A stretch of DNA of 64,000 bases, taken from Anisakis pegreffii. Lineage: Eukaryota; Nematoda; Chromadorea; Rhabditida; Anisakidae. Below the pieces are notes generated by a model that searched no databases, had not been told where the DNA came from, and saw nothing but the letters and a program-made list of their open reading frames with translations. Position 1 is the stretch's first letter. Every line of letters starts with the position of its first letter. The stretch is taken from contig JAPYMA010000415.1 in NCBI GenBank assembly GCA_035041965.1, forward strand, positions 280,171 through 344,170, in the 5' to 3' direction. This document shows positions 13,361 through 25,525 of this stretch, piece after piece. The translations under genes and the position numbers were made by a program.

Positions 13361-15559
13361 AAGGCAATTTTAAAACTCTAAAAAAACTCGCCTCATTTGA
13401 TACAAATTTCCGCGCTGCTCGTTAAGAGTGATTAAAAAATAATTCAAACAAATCATTCTCTTCGAATGTATTTGTGAATGCAGTGTAAAAATGCACTGGA
13501 ATGTTGCAGAATAATGTTGAGAATGGTGAATATTCTCGCGAACAGTTAACAACTCTAATGAATATTTATTGCAGAGTTGCAACAGATCTTTGAAGATGAA
13601 AAATTATTTCCTTGATTATATCACTGCAAATGCGATTTGTGATCGATCAAATGACAACTGCTTCACACCGATTTTGATGTTTGTTTCTTATGGATATAAC
13701 ATCTTTTTTTTTTCACTAATCAGCATTCTGGAATGAAGTCATTTTCCTCATTTGATAGATAGTTTTGAGCTTGCTGAGGTAATATTGCTAGGTTCATCGT
13801 TCCCAATAAGAATAGATTAGCGATTAAGAAATTTTCATTTGAAGAGATTACAATTACAATGGAACCACAAATCAACTGAACGATTGTCAATATTTGAGCG
13901 ATATGCTCATCGACATCATCACTCAAAACGGCGTTATCACCGGTTTCAAAATAAGGTAACCAATTATTCAAAGTATACGATCGATTCAACTTTCTTGCGT
14001 TCAATACTATTACGGATTTCACGCTGATCCATTTTATTGTTCATCTCTTTAAGATGAGCTTTGTTTTATACCAGAATATGACTGTACATTTCTTGTGCAA
14101 TATAACTGTTCGTTGAATCGAAACTAACACCATCAGAGATCAAATTGATAATGTCGATTTCACATACGTATGAGCAATCACAACAATGAAAATTTCAGCT
14201 TCCGTATACAGAACACTTCATGTTATCTAAACAATTGTATGTTCTCAACTAAAGTATCTTTTCACGAAGTATCGTATTCTTCAATATCTCATCGAAGACA
14301 TTTGTCACGGTTCGTTCCGATTGCGAGACTATTTTACCCATTCAGAAATAAACCTCATAAGCAGTTATAAACATAGATAAAATGACCGTATCAACAGCAA
14401 TGTCTTAGCTCATTACATCAAGAAATCACGACGATTTAAAATTATCGGAGACCAGCGTTTGTAACGAATAATGATTGAATCTAAACGTAACGATGATTTT
14501 AAAAATAATCAAGATTCAGTGATAATTTAATTCAGTCTTAATCACTTATTATTTGAACGAGAAGGTGGCTTGAAAAATAAATTATCGATAAGTGTTTGAG
14601 ATGATTGATAAGTATAATTTCTACAGCTATACTAGTACTGGCCAAACGTAATGCTCATTTCAACCGTAATTGTTATTGACGGTAAACATTGCAGATTTGA
14701 TGTGAGCGAAGGACATCTACGTTGCCCATCCGAAGTGACTTGTCTTAATGAGTTTCGATATTTCTTAAAACTGATCGATTATGGCAGCTCAATGGCACAA
14801 TTCGTTTCACTTTTACCAATCATGATTATCGCTGTGATTTTTGTCTCATTCAAATATATGTTCTAGCTGTGCAATGTATCAGTTCGCAAACACTTTATTT
14901 CTTGGGCAATGCATACTTCACAAGCTAAATTCCACGATTACTTCAATGCATTCTCAATAAATTCTACAACTCCGGAAAGGAAGGTGCTTGATTCGTTCTC
15001 AAACTGCCATTCAATGAAATGAATGCAAACGTATACCATAAGTGTTGTTAATGCTTAATTGCTGATCGTATTCTTAACTGCTGACTTAATAAAACGCAAT
15101 AAAGCAGAATTTATTAAAAACATTATAATCCTTCACAATTATCGTCATCAACAACAGCAATAAAATTCCATAAAGATGTCATACAATATACAATTTTCAT
15201 GACATATCAGCATGTTTACAACTGATTCAAAAGTGGTTTTGATATACGAAAGTGAAAGAGGTGATATCTGATCAAATTATCAGACAATTTAATAACAAAA
15301 TCAAAACTGCAATTCAATGAAATGAATGAATGCAAATGTATGCTATAACTATTATGCGAAAGCAATTTAAAGAACGTAATCTTAATGAGATTAATATGAG
15401 TTTACAAATCCATGAAGATCTACAATAGTACTCGGTAATAACATGTAGATGCAATGCAGTAACATATTTTAAATGCATTAGCTGAAGGTGTTTTATAAAT
15501 GGATTATGTACAGATATACACAGAGGTAGACCAAATATCTTCGTTAATTCGATTCATAT
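13361..15559. other. Largely non-coding or unresolved stretch between candidate gene and NTH1
   Basis: It contains an open plus-strand segment with a hydrophobic C-terminal helix (14651-14866), and a minus-strand segment (about 14140-13720) that reads as protein in pieces but is interrupted by in-frame stops. Two diverged direct copies of a roughly 45-base sequence lie at about 15004-15050 and 15305-15355. None can be turned into a supported gene model. Confidence 0.35.
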
Positions 15560-17131
15560 TTATCGTTTTTTCTTTACTCCAATTGCTGGACATATATCTT
15601 TATTCAGACACGTCGAGCACTTCGGGTAAAGAGGAGTGCAGGTTTGTTGGCCAAACCCTACTAATGTTTTATTGAGAGCTGCCCATCGTTCACGCGGAAT
15701 CAACGCTTCTAGCGCAGCACCCGTCTGTTCTGGAGTAGACGTTTTCACCTGTTAATGCAAACAATATAACTTCAGAATATGATAGAAATAATGTAAAACT
15801 GACTAATAATAATGATTTGGATTGAAAGAATGAGCTCGAGAAAACTTACTTGAAACAATTACGCTTCATGATAAATACATATACAATAAAACTAAAAAAT
15901 CAACGTATGACTCGAAGAATTAACAGATTAAGGAATAAAAACCGCACCCATCCGAGTCTATTTGCAATTCGATGAACATGCGTGTCGACACCGATTCCCT
16001 CGATTTGATCCCAAGCATGTTGCATCGTTAAGTTTGCCATTTTTAGACCAACACCCGGTAACGAACACAATTCTTTGATTGATCTCGGTATATCACTTTG
16101 ATATTTTTCCTTCAACACTGATGCCGTCTTCTTCAAATATATCGCTTTCTTCTGAAATCATTTAGGATTTGCCATACAACATTTTGCAAAAAAATAAAAA
16201 CGCTGAATTCAAAAGGCTTTTTGAAAACCTGGACATCAATTTCCTCTTAATTCGTGATAACAATAAAGCCATGAACTGACCTTGTAAAATCCAACAGGTA
16301 TAAGTAAATTCCGAAGCTCTTCCTCATCCATCCCCAGAATGTTTTCCACGGTACAACCTCGAGCTTTAAGTCGCTGCAATGTGGTCCGAATTCAGTTAAA
16401 ATGTTTAGTCGAAAAAAGGAATTATTCAATATACAATATTTTGAAATGGTACAGGAAAAATTGTTAACACCGGTCAAACTGTCAACAAAAAGAACATTTT
16501 GTGAATGAAATCGTTCACTGAGAATGCCAAATACTGCCTATTTACCTGCATAGCAGCCGCCGTAACCTCATCTTTCGTCTGACTCGATAGCATTAACGAG
16601 ACAAGGATTTGAAAACGATACGTCTGAAAACAAACGTTTACTCTCAGAATGTCAAGCCTGACAAATCATTTTTCCGATTATAATAACTGTAAACTACTGG
16701 ACCCATATGAACACTCAAAATAATTTCATCACTAATTGCCATAAACCAAAACTTTGATGAAGTTCGTAAAACACTATTTGCTTTACTTGAACGAATTGAG
16801 GTGATTGGACTTCATCTGGAACTGAAAAAAAGCTCGTAAAAAAAGAATATTTCTAGCGAAAACGACACACCTGAGGCGATGACAACACATCACCTAACAT
16901 GTCACATCCCACTGTATCAACTGGTGCGTCTTTTGTCTCCCGAATCTTTTCCAAATTCTCAAGATGTTGTTGCCATAGCGGTTTTTCATTTCCATCCTCC
17001 TTCTTCACCTTCTTTCTTCCAGACTGCCGTTTGTTAGTTGTTGCAGTAGCATTACTCGCAGCATTCACCTCATTCGGTTGTTGTTGTTGTTCCACCTCGA
17101 TTTTGATGGCTTTACCACGTCTTTTCACCAT
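15560..17131 (-). CDS. nth-1: Endonuclease III homologue (bifunctional DNA glycosylase/AP lyase)
   Basis: This enzyme removes oxidised pyrimidines in base-excision repair and cuts the strand at the abasic site. Five exons, all phase 0: 16871-17131, 16546-16623, 16281-16373, 15948-16151, 15560-15748, giving 274 residues. The order is a Lys-rich N-terminus, [17 protein letters not shown], the helix-hairpin-helix [14 protein letters not shown] with the catalytic Lys at about 181, [17 protein letters not shown] with the catalytic Asp at about 200, and the 4Fe-4S ligands C-x6-C-x2-C-x5-C at residues 249, 256, 259 and 265. All catalytic and cluster residues are present. The N-terminal 60 residues are low complexity (Gln, Asn, Lys), consistent with nuclear or mitochondrial targeting. 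It is divergent from the primase gene. Confidence 0.96.
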
Positions 17132-17812
17132 ATTACTAAAACAAACTTGAATACCTCGGTGGGTAAGGAAGGCTCTTGACCGTTTCTCAAAACTTCTTCA
17201 AAGCGAATGGAAAATATTACCAATTTAAAACAGTACGAAAATTGTGAACGAAACATTTGTAGAATTGCACATTTCGTAACATTTCACAGTTTAGCTTTAA
17301 CGGACTTTTGAGGCCTCAATTTTGCAATTAGTTATGATCTTATCTCGATTTTTTTCGTCACAGCATTTTCTCAGAAGAATAAGATCAAGAGAAAAGTTAT
17401 CAGCGATCTCAGTTCCTTGAGAATCATTGAAGAAATAAATTACAATTTTTATTTTCTAGTATTTCGCGCTATTCATAATTCATCACTGTTAGTGGTGTTG
17501 CCACGATATCTGAAGTGATCTCATGACTTCACACATGTAGTGTCAAACTTTGTGCAGATATTGTGTCTCGTGAATATTCGTAAAATCAAAGAATCGGAAA
17601 AATCAAGTATTAATAGTTGATCCAAACTTAAACAATTCGTTGAAGAAATCTTATTCCAATTGTTGGCGAAATCGGCTATTGGTTATCGGTTAAAGAAGAT
17701 TTGAATTGTGCCCATGCAACATTATACTCTCAATTGCAATCGAATTAATTTTAGAAAGCTAACAATAAACAGTAATTGGAGGAGTAGATTTGGATAAAAT
17801 CAGTTTGTAAAG
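17132..17812. promoter_or_regulatory. Divergent promoter region between NTH1 and PRIM1
   Basis: The 681 bases between the two start codons must contain both promoters and 5' untranslated regions. No specific motif can be assigned. Pairing a repair glycosylase with the replication primase may allow co-regulation; that is inference. Confidence 0.5.
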
Positions 17813-20800
17813 ATGAATTACGATCCATCGATGCTAGCACACTGTCTTCCTGATTATTACAAGTTGCTGTTTCCGTTCAAACCATTCTGCAAGTGGCTTT
17901 GCTATGGTCAAAGTGAGTCAATTCATTAATTCCATCATTCGATGAACTAATATTACATTCATAATCACTACATTGCATTACATTTCACTTGAAGTGTGCA
18001 ATCATAATACCATTGAACAAGAGTGCTCTTCAACATTCTATGTAGTTTTCACGCTGAAGAAACATTTATTCGATACCAATGTACCAAATTATCACTAAGA
18101 AAAAACGTGCAAAGCCAATGAAAGTAAAGAGAGTTCTTTTGAATTATGGACAGTGAATCAGCAGCATTTGAGGTACATTCAGTTACTTCAAAATCGAGAC
18201 ATTCAATGAATTTGCAGAGCCATCAGCATATTTCTCGTATCGAGAATTCGCATTCATTTTCGAGGGAGATGTGCACATACGCTATCGATCGTTCAACGAT
18301 ATGCTCGAATTCGAGAAAGAACTCTGCAAAAGCAGTCCCTTTAAACTGGATATTGGAGCCATCTATAATCATAAGGTTAAACTGAGCAATTCGATCGAAA
18401 CTGAATTTCAATTTTCATCGGAGAAGATAACTTTTAACCTCATTTCATCCGAATGAAAACATTCGGCACTGTACCAAACGTACAAGTTCTCGTGAAATTC
18501 TCTGCACTTCTCAACAATAACGCGTGATGGCAAGCAGCTGAATACACTCAGAAAGTCTTATTTCTTTCAAAATAGTGGGATTTTTCTCGGGTAACCTGCA
18601 TTCACAATGTAGATGAAATAACCGCAGGATATTTTCATGTTCAACGGCACCAAAAAATTTTCAATAACTCCTTAGAAGTTCTACTTTCAGCCAAAAGACA
18701 ATAAAAAGTTCTCGGATTTCCGTGCGGAACAGCGTGAATTGGTATTCGATATTGACCTGACTGATTATGACGAAATTCGAAAATGTTGCTCGTAAGTTTT
18801 CAGTTGAAATTTGATCACTTTATCAAAACAAAGTTGCATTCAAAAGGAAGATTACGACCGCCTCAAATATGATATCAACGATAATTTCTACGGAAGTGCA
18901 TCGAATAGTGTTCAGTCTGGGGGCTCTCATCAAGTCTATAAAATTCTTATCTAAAATTCATCAAGTCTAAAATTCTCAATGAACAGATTGCTAAAATGTC
19001 TATTGAGAATATGCGTGGTCGATGTTACATTCGACGTTTTGACGGTTAGTAATCGCCATAGATAATAAGGATAGTAATGGAAATTATAATAGCAATTACT
19101 GTAACAATTTCATTTCTTCATAATGACGTAAGAATGAAATATTGCAGTGGTGCAAATGTTTGTAAGAAATGTTGTCGATGGATAACAATCGCAATGAAGG
19201 TGTTGGATAGACTTCTGAAAGGTTACTATTATTTTCCCATTCCTGTTTATTTTTGAAGTGTTAATTTTCAGCAATCCATTTTCGTTTACCGTAAATATCT
19301 ATTAAATTTCTTTGATCTATTGTGGAAAATCTATGCTGAAAGCGTAAATTTCGGATGAATAGAAGGGACTGCAACATTGACATTCTATCGAAACCTTTGG
19401 CATTCATTTGTAGAGGCGAACGATTTTGGGACGTTTGGTTTTGCTCAAATTTGAAACACTTCAGAACATTTTGGTTTCAAACATCGACTTTGGGTATTCT
19501 CGGGTCGAAGAGGAGTGCACTGTTGGGTAGCTGATGCAGAAGCACGTAAGCTGACCAATCCGGGTCGAGCAGCCGTTGCCTCGTACTTATCGTTGATATC
19601 GGTTTGTAGAATCGTTTGTTTGGAAGTTTTGAAGTTTTGAACATTGACTGCAGTTTTATCGGTGCCTTGGAAATGACTTCATCGCCTCTTTTGAATTTTG
19701 AACGATCAAGATGGATTGACTGCAGTGAGTATGGATCGTTTGAATATTACAGAAGTCTTTTGTACTTTGAGTTATGTGCAATGGTCGTTCCTTACGTTAA
19801 TTTAAACGCCTTGTTCTATGTGAATTCACCTCATTTTCTAATGGATAGCAACTGTTCCGAATCGTTGTTGATAATAGATGTGATACATGCAAATTTATTC
19901 TCAATAATAAATGATATATAGAGGTGAATTTTATCTAAACAAGATTGGTCTTCTGTTTTTTCGTTAAGCGATTTATTCAGAGTCAACAAAATATTGTGAA
20001 TGTTTCTGAGAAGAAAGGCTTCGTCCATCCGGTGATCAGTGATGCATATCAGTTTATCATGGAGACGTGAGTGTTTCACTTTTGAAATCGTTCCATCAGC
20101 GGATTTCCCCATTGTTAAACTCGTAAAAAGCCGAACGGACATTGTGAAGTGTTGTTGTGATTACGTTCGATACAATAGAAAACTTGTGAATTTTAGTGGT
20201 GAAGTGGATCGAATGGTAGTGGAACAAGGCTGGTTGAGTGGTGAAGAAGGCTTGTCGGCGTTGACTGAGGGATGCAAAGATGACAACGTCATCAATGAAC
20301 TCAAATCGATTATTAATGATGTTATGAGGTTAATCGCATTTATTTCAGATTTAACTGCTTTCGGTGAGAGGAAATTTTATCTTTTTTCGTCATTTTGATT
20401 TTATAGAATCGATTCAATCGAACAGCAATGGTTGGCGTTGAGAATAAAACTGGATAACGTGAAACGAAAAGAGATGATGGCACAGAAAGGTGTCGAGTTA
20501 TGCAAGGTGAGTTGTATAGTCCTATAAATTGTAGTGTTTTCTATATGAATTTTGAAATGAGCGTGTGAGTTCCTCAGTTCTTTATTTTTTTATAAGCTCA
20601 GTTTTGCCGAATGTACGTATATGATGTATTATTCAATGCAATTACATCGGTCTCAATCATTATATTATGTCTCATAAACAATTTCCAAACATTTCTAAAC
20701 GTGTGCAGGCCGCCTCACCTGAAGCAGTGGATCACTTTCGTGGCTTCGTGCTCTATCACACGTATCCGCGTCTGGATGTGAATGTCTCAACGGCCACGAA

Positions 20801-21618
20801 TCATTTATTGAAAAGTCCATTTTGTATTCATCCAAAGACGGGACGAGTTGCTGTTCCGATAACGCCCGAACAAATGGCACGCATTGATCTGGAGAACCTA
20901 CCGCGAATTGAGTATGTTGATCATAATCAATTATTAACGCAGTTGATGTTTCGAACGGATAAATAAATGAATTATCGTCTGCAGGCCGCCTTTTTGAATA
21001 TTTGTGAATTTGAAAGATACGTTAATAATTTGTGAAGAGAATGCGTTAACACACAACTGTTTTCATTTAAAGTTTAGAATTTCAATTAATCATTCTTTAT
21101 AAAGATAACTAGAAATAAAATGCCCTGATTGCGCTAAACTTTCACTCGTTTCGTTTTAATGAATGAAAAAATGTTTTATTTACATCATTTCAGCGGTCTT
21201 TTGAATGAGTTATCAAAGACGCAAGTGAACGACGAGCAAAATGAGAATCGAAAGCTTTTAGGTGAGTGGTAATGATGGGAATTGTTTAAAGTTTTTTTTT
21301 GAATATTTGTGAATGATTTAAAAGGATTGAGTCAGTTGTTTAAAGATTAGGGTTGATTGATTTGAAGATTTTTAATTTCTTTTTTTTCTGATTTGTGATA
21401 TTTCTAACATATTGGCAATAGAGTGTCGATAAAATAAGCTCTGGAGTAGTTTCAATCAAGCTTTCGTTAATAGTTTTGATTAGTAGTTATACGTTAATGT
21501 TAATGAACTAAATCTTAACTCAATTACAGGCTACAAACACACTTCACTCGCTCCATACGTTGAACATTTTGAAGCATTTGTGAATAATTTGTTGAGGGAT
21601 TGCACGAATAGTGGTTAA
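17813..21618 (+). CDS. pri-1: DNA primase small (catalytic) subunit
   Basis: PRIM1 makes the RNA primers extended by DNA polymerase alpha. Eleven exons: 17813-17912, 18218-18375, 18691-18791, 19148-19221, 19465-19601, 19981-20066, 20197-20328, 20407-20506, 20709-20911, 21194-21261, 21530-21618. They give 415 residues (human 420) with consistent phases throughout. Visible landmarks are the N-terminal [15 protein letters not shown] and [14 protein letters not shown], and the metal-binding active-site motif [10 protein letters not shown] with Asp at 106 and 108. The zinc site follows (CC at 118-119, C-x2-C at 125 and 128), then [14 protein letters not shown], then [19 protein letters not shown] and HPKTGR in exon 9, and the terminal [12 protein letters not shown]. 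Nothing essential is missing. Confidence 0.97.
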
Positions 21619-24600
21619 TAAAGGAGTATTGATATTTGAGACGTTTACATGTTGATATATAATACTACCTATTTGGTTGTACCATTTTTTGCTAGAGTTC
21701 TTTCCATTTGATGCGATACATTCCGAGATTTTTCCACGTTTGTCCTGCTTTTAGAATTAATGCTCATAAGCTGCCATCGTTCAAAAAAAAATTGTTCCAT
21801 ATCCAGCTGAAAGGTTAGTGCGATGTAGCATATTGGCATAACGACGTGTATAAATTTGTTATGTAAACAACAGCAAATGTATTGTGGATTGTATTAATTG
21901 AGTTATACTTTCGAATATCCGATGACATTCGATACAATTGCATTCCCATCGAAAGAAATCATTTCAAAAGTAAGATCACTTAAATGAAGAAATTTGATCA
22001 GTGCATTATGTATTCCTAAACCTGAATAAATAAATGCATCCGTTGATTTTGCAATCGTTTTCAGTTTTCAAATGGATTTCTCCTTTTGGATTTCTCTTCT
22101 TTTTTCATATGTATATTTTTCTTCTTTCTAATGTAATCGAATTTTCATTTATTTACCTATGTTGTTTCATCGATATTCTTCGCATGCATTGCTCACTTGA
22201 CTTTTGATACAATTAAGATAGCTTGTTATAAGCTTGTTTTATTGTTGAGACATGTTAGTATACTGTCAGCTTTATCAACGCGAATTGTATCATTCGAATT
22301 TACCTGGATTGGCCAGGCTATCAAACGTTTGTAACATTGCTGGCCACAGTGCGTTTCCATTCGGTCCTTGATCTTGTTTTCGATCAATGTTTCGATCATT
22401 CGAATTTATTCTGTAATAATTGTGTTGTGCTACCTAATAATTTCATGTCAAATCCGAATCGCGTTGTTTTAGCAGTTTTATGAATGAATCGGTTAGATTC
22501 TTTCGTGCTAATGCACTCAATCTTTCATTGAATTATGGCCAGCCATCGCAATGCCGTTTACGGTATCAGTTATTGCACTCAATCAAAATTTCTTCACTAA
22601 TGAGTTCATGTGTCTACGTCTCGCACTAGCAATAGCTATTAATAGTGAGAGTATGAACAGTTGAGCGTTTATATGCGCTTTTATGTGCTGTCATGCACAG
22701 AGCCCGTGGAATGATATTCCTGAGGGTTTTCAGAGCGAAATAAGCCTTATTAAATCTCTTCTACACCTTCTCTTATCGTTAGTTAGCACGACGTTGCACG
22801 ATGGCTTTTACTTTGAATCTTGTCTTCATCTCGTTACACATTCTCATATTTCACTTTGTATTCATCGTCAATATTTTTTGTTGTACAAAATGATCAGTAA
22901 TTTTTTTCCGAAAGATAATTCCACTTTCATTCTGTCATTAGAGATATAATATCTTGTTAACGCGCAAATTTTTGAATAGTTGAATGTTGTGGTGTTATTT
23001 GATGAGCAATGAATAAAGAATCAAAAGTGATTTCGTAAGGAAGTCAAAGGATGAGTTCAATCGCATTCGAGGTTAGAACGAAGAGCATTACGCAATAAGA
23101 TGTGATGAGGAAATAATTATAGCAATAGTAAGGAAAAACTGATGATTTAATTTAGTCGCTTAGTTAGTAGAGTAGTCGCTGAAAGGATTATATTTCGTCT
23201 TGATGTTGATGACATATGCATTCACGAGTAAATTTGCAATGCACATTTTATTTTCTCAGTAATTGAAGCACTTTTTTTCCGTCGTACAATTGCCCAGTTC
23301 TTACTCTTCTATTCAGTGTTGATTGTAAAAGGTAATATCGTTGGCTGGCTGGAAAAGTAATAGCCACGGAGACTAGAAATGAATGGCTTGTAGACGGGTT
23401 GCTGTTGGTGTTCACCAATGAGGTAGAATCTAGTGATTGAGAAAAAATAATTCCATTGAGCATTTTGTGCAGTTATTTCATTTCTTCTTCAAGCATTTTA
23501 ATCTGTCTGAGGTTTCAATACCTCGATTGATTAGGATGATATTTGCGTTTATTCAGTGCATTCGATCGGATGCGATGATCAATCGCATTTAAAGGATATC
23601 AGGTTAAGGCGAATGATCTATCAAACGATAACATCTTTCCTTATCTTAAACAATTCCGTGTTGTTAATAATTAATTTCGATTATTAATCATTCTATATGT
23701 GCACATGTTTTTTTGGTGCGTATTATTGCGATTGTTATGACATTACTGTTATGTGCTTCTTACGTGTCTGCATTGTGTTTGTGTGCACTTTTCTTTGATG
23801 CAGTCAAATAATAAACCATCTCTAACACAACAAAAAATCCGCATGAATCACGAATTTATCAACGTTTTGATGAATGACAGCACCATCGATCATTGCAGAT
23901 CCTCAAAAAGGACCACCGGATAATCGAGCCGAAACACCAACAAAAAACACAACTCAGCGCCACCGCATTGAGCAATTCCAATACGCCAGATAGCCAACAC
24001 CAACAAAACAATGAATGAATGAATGCCATATGTAATAAAATAGCAATAATGTAACAAATGCAACGAAACACATCCATCCGTATCTATGTGTTGTACGTAA
24101 ATCAGATATAATATAAGAAAGATATCACACAGATTAACTCTTAATCCCACAACGATACAAACAACGAATTTCTACGTTATTTTACTCGTTTTTGTTCAAC
24201 TGGTCGTCATTTTTTTTTGTTTTTCGTTCGTTTCATATCAAGAAGATTGCATATTAGGAAAATGAAAACAATTGGTGGAGGAGTGTATTATAGAATCTCT
24301 AGCCAGCCATAACGTTGCTGCTATATGAATGAATGATAACGGACGGCGCATTTCAGATGCATCAAGCAAGCAATCAAACGTGAATGCAATTCACTGATTT
24401 TTAAGCCATTTTAGCCAGGACGTCGTATGCGTATGAACAACTATTGCTGGTGGAATACTGACTTAGAATATGCGCTGCTGGTTTGGTCATGACTAGCTGA
24501 TAGATATCATTACTTAGGAGAATAAACTCGAATAACGCACCTCATTCATTCAGCTATTCGTTGCTGTGTTCAGCTATGGATGGCATCAGTTCATTTTCAG

Positions 24601-25210
24601 TCTCTATTCGTTAGGATGCGTTCGTTCGAAATCCATCCATATACGTTGTACATCCATCTTCTTTTCGATGGTGATTCTCTAGTGCTTAGTATTGCCAGAT
24701 AGAGAAGAGATTATTGTGATTGCGAACGAACTTAATCTTTAGTCCAAATTTTAATCCATTCAGCAAAAGTTGATTGTTTCTTCAGTGAACAGAAATGTAC
24801 TGTCATCTTTTTTCAGTGATGCGCACTCAATTCATCAATTATTCTTGAGTCACTTCCTAATACCTCATTCGATATTCGTTCATTTCACTGACTGACTGCA
24901 AATCATTTCAGTTCACTTTGTAAATCAACCAGGCACATCTTCTAAAACACAAGGATTTGCGAGAGTAATTCTAGCTTATTCGGAAACATTGCATTGTTGC
25001 CGTTGCATCCTTATATCATTCGTCCTAACAAGAAAGTTTGTTGCCTTCTGCCTACCGTTGCATAAAAATTGTCGAATTGATTGGATGAGTTTTACTTTAA
25101 TGTGTTGCATGAATATTATCACTAAACGATGAACTATTTCATATCAATGAGTTTTTGAATCTTCACGATGGTTTCTGTGAATCTTCCATATGATAGTGGA
25201 ATGTAGTGAT
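21619..25210. other. Gene-poor region downstream of PRIM1
   Basis: Mostly AT-rich sequence. A splice-like segment at about 23803-24027, with TTTGATGCAG and ATCATTGCAG acceptors, stays open in more than one frame and reads as a hydrophilic Gln/Asn/Ser/His-rich tail ending at TGA. It may be a C-terminal exon of a long-intron gene, but I cannot fix its frame or its partners. Confidence 0.3.
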
Positions 25211-25525
25211 ATGCCAATCATAAGTGATCACAAGATTCTACAAAATCTCGCTAGGTTTCGGAGGCTATGCACTTTATCCATATTGTGGATCGATGTATTA
25301 GCCGTGATCAGCTCCGAAACTCCTTGTCTGGATGGCATATTCGTTATTCAATTGAGGTGATCGGAACTCTATGCCGAAGCCAATACCAATTTGTCGCGAT
25401 TGGATGGAAGAGATGGAAATTCGGTGGATGTGAGCCTCATCAAAGATATGGGGCCTTATTCGTTGCAGTCAACGCCACTGGATCACGTTCGCTTCGTGGA
25501 CAGCTGGACAGGCGCTGAGTCATGA
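25211..25525 (+). pseudogene. Possible secreted-protein exon or pseudogene with one in-frame TGA
   Basis: From ATG 25211 a single frame runs 104 codons to TGA 25523-25525, interrupted once by TGA at 25358-25360. The first part has a hydrophobic segment (LCTLSILWIDVLAVISS) like a signal peptide or anchor. The part after the stop (ELYAEANTNLSRLDGRDG, then VSLIKDMGPYSLQ) looks like ordinary hydrophilic protein. A second frame (25267-25518) is also open without a stop, so the true frame is uncertain. The interruption could mark a pseudogene, an unseen intron or a sequence error. No family recognised. Confidence 0.25.

Noticed and set aside
13720..14341. Minus-strand segments reading as protein (for example YIAQEMYSHIL and MDQREIRNSIERKK)
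   Set aside because: In-frame stops separate the pieces, and the only intron that would join them would be 13 bases long. It may be a decayed gene but cannot be modelled.
23859..24150. Minus-strand hydrophobic frames of 72-86 codons
   Set aside because: They oppose a more protein-like hydrophilic plus-strand segment with acceptor sites; most likely shadows.
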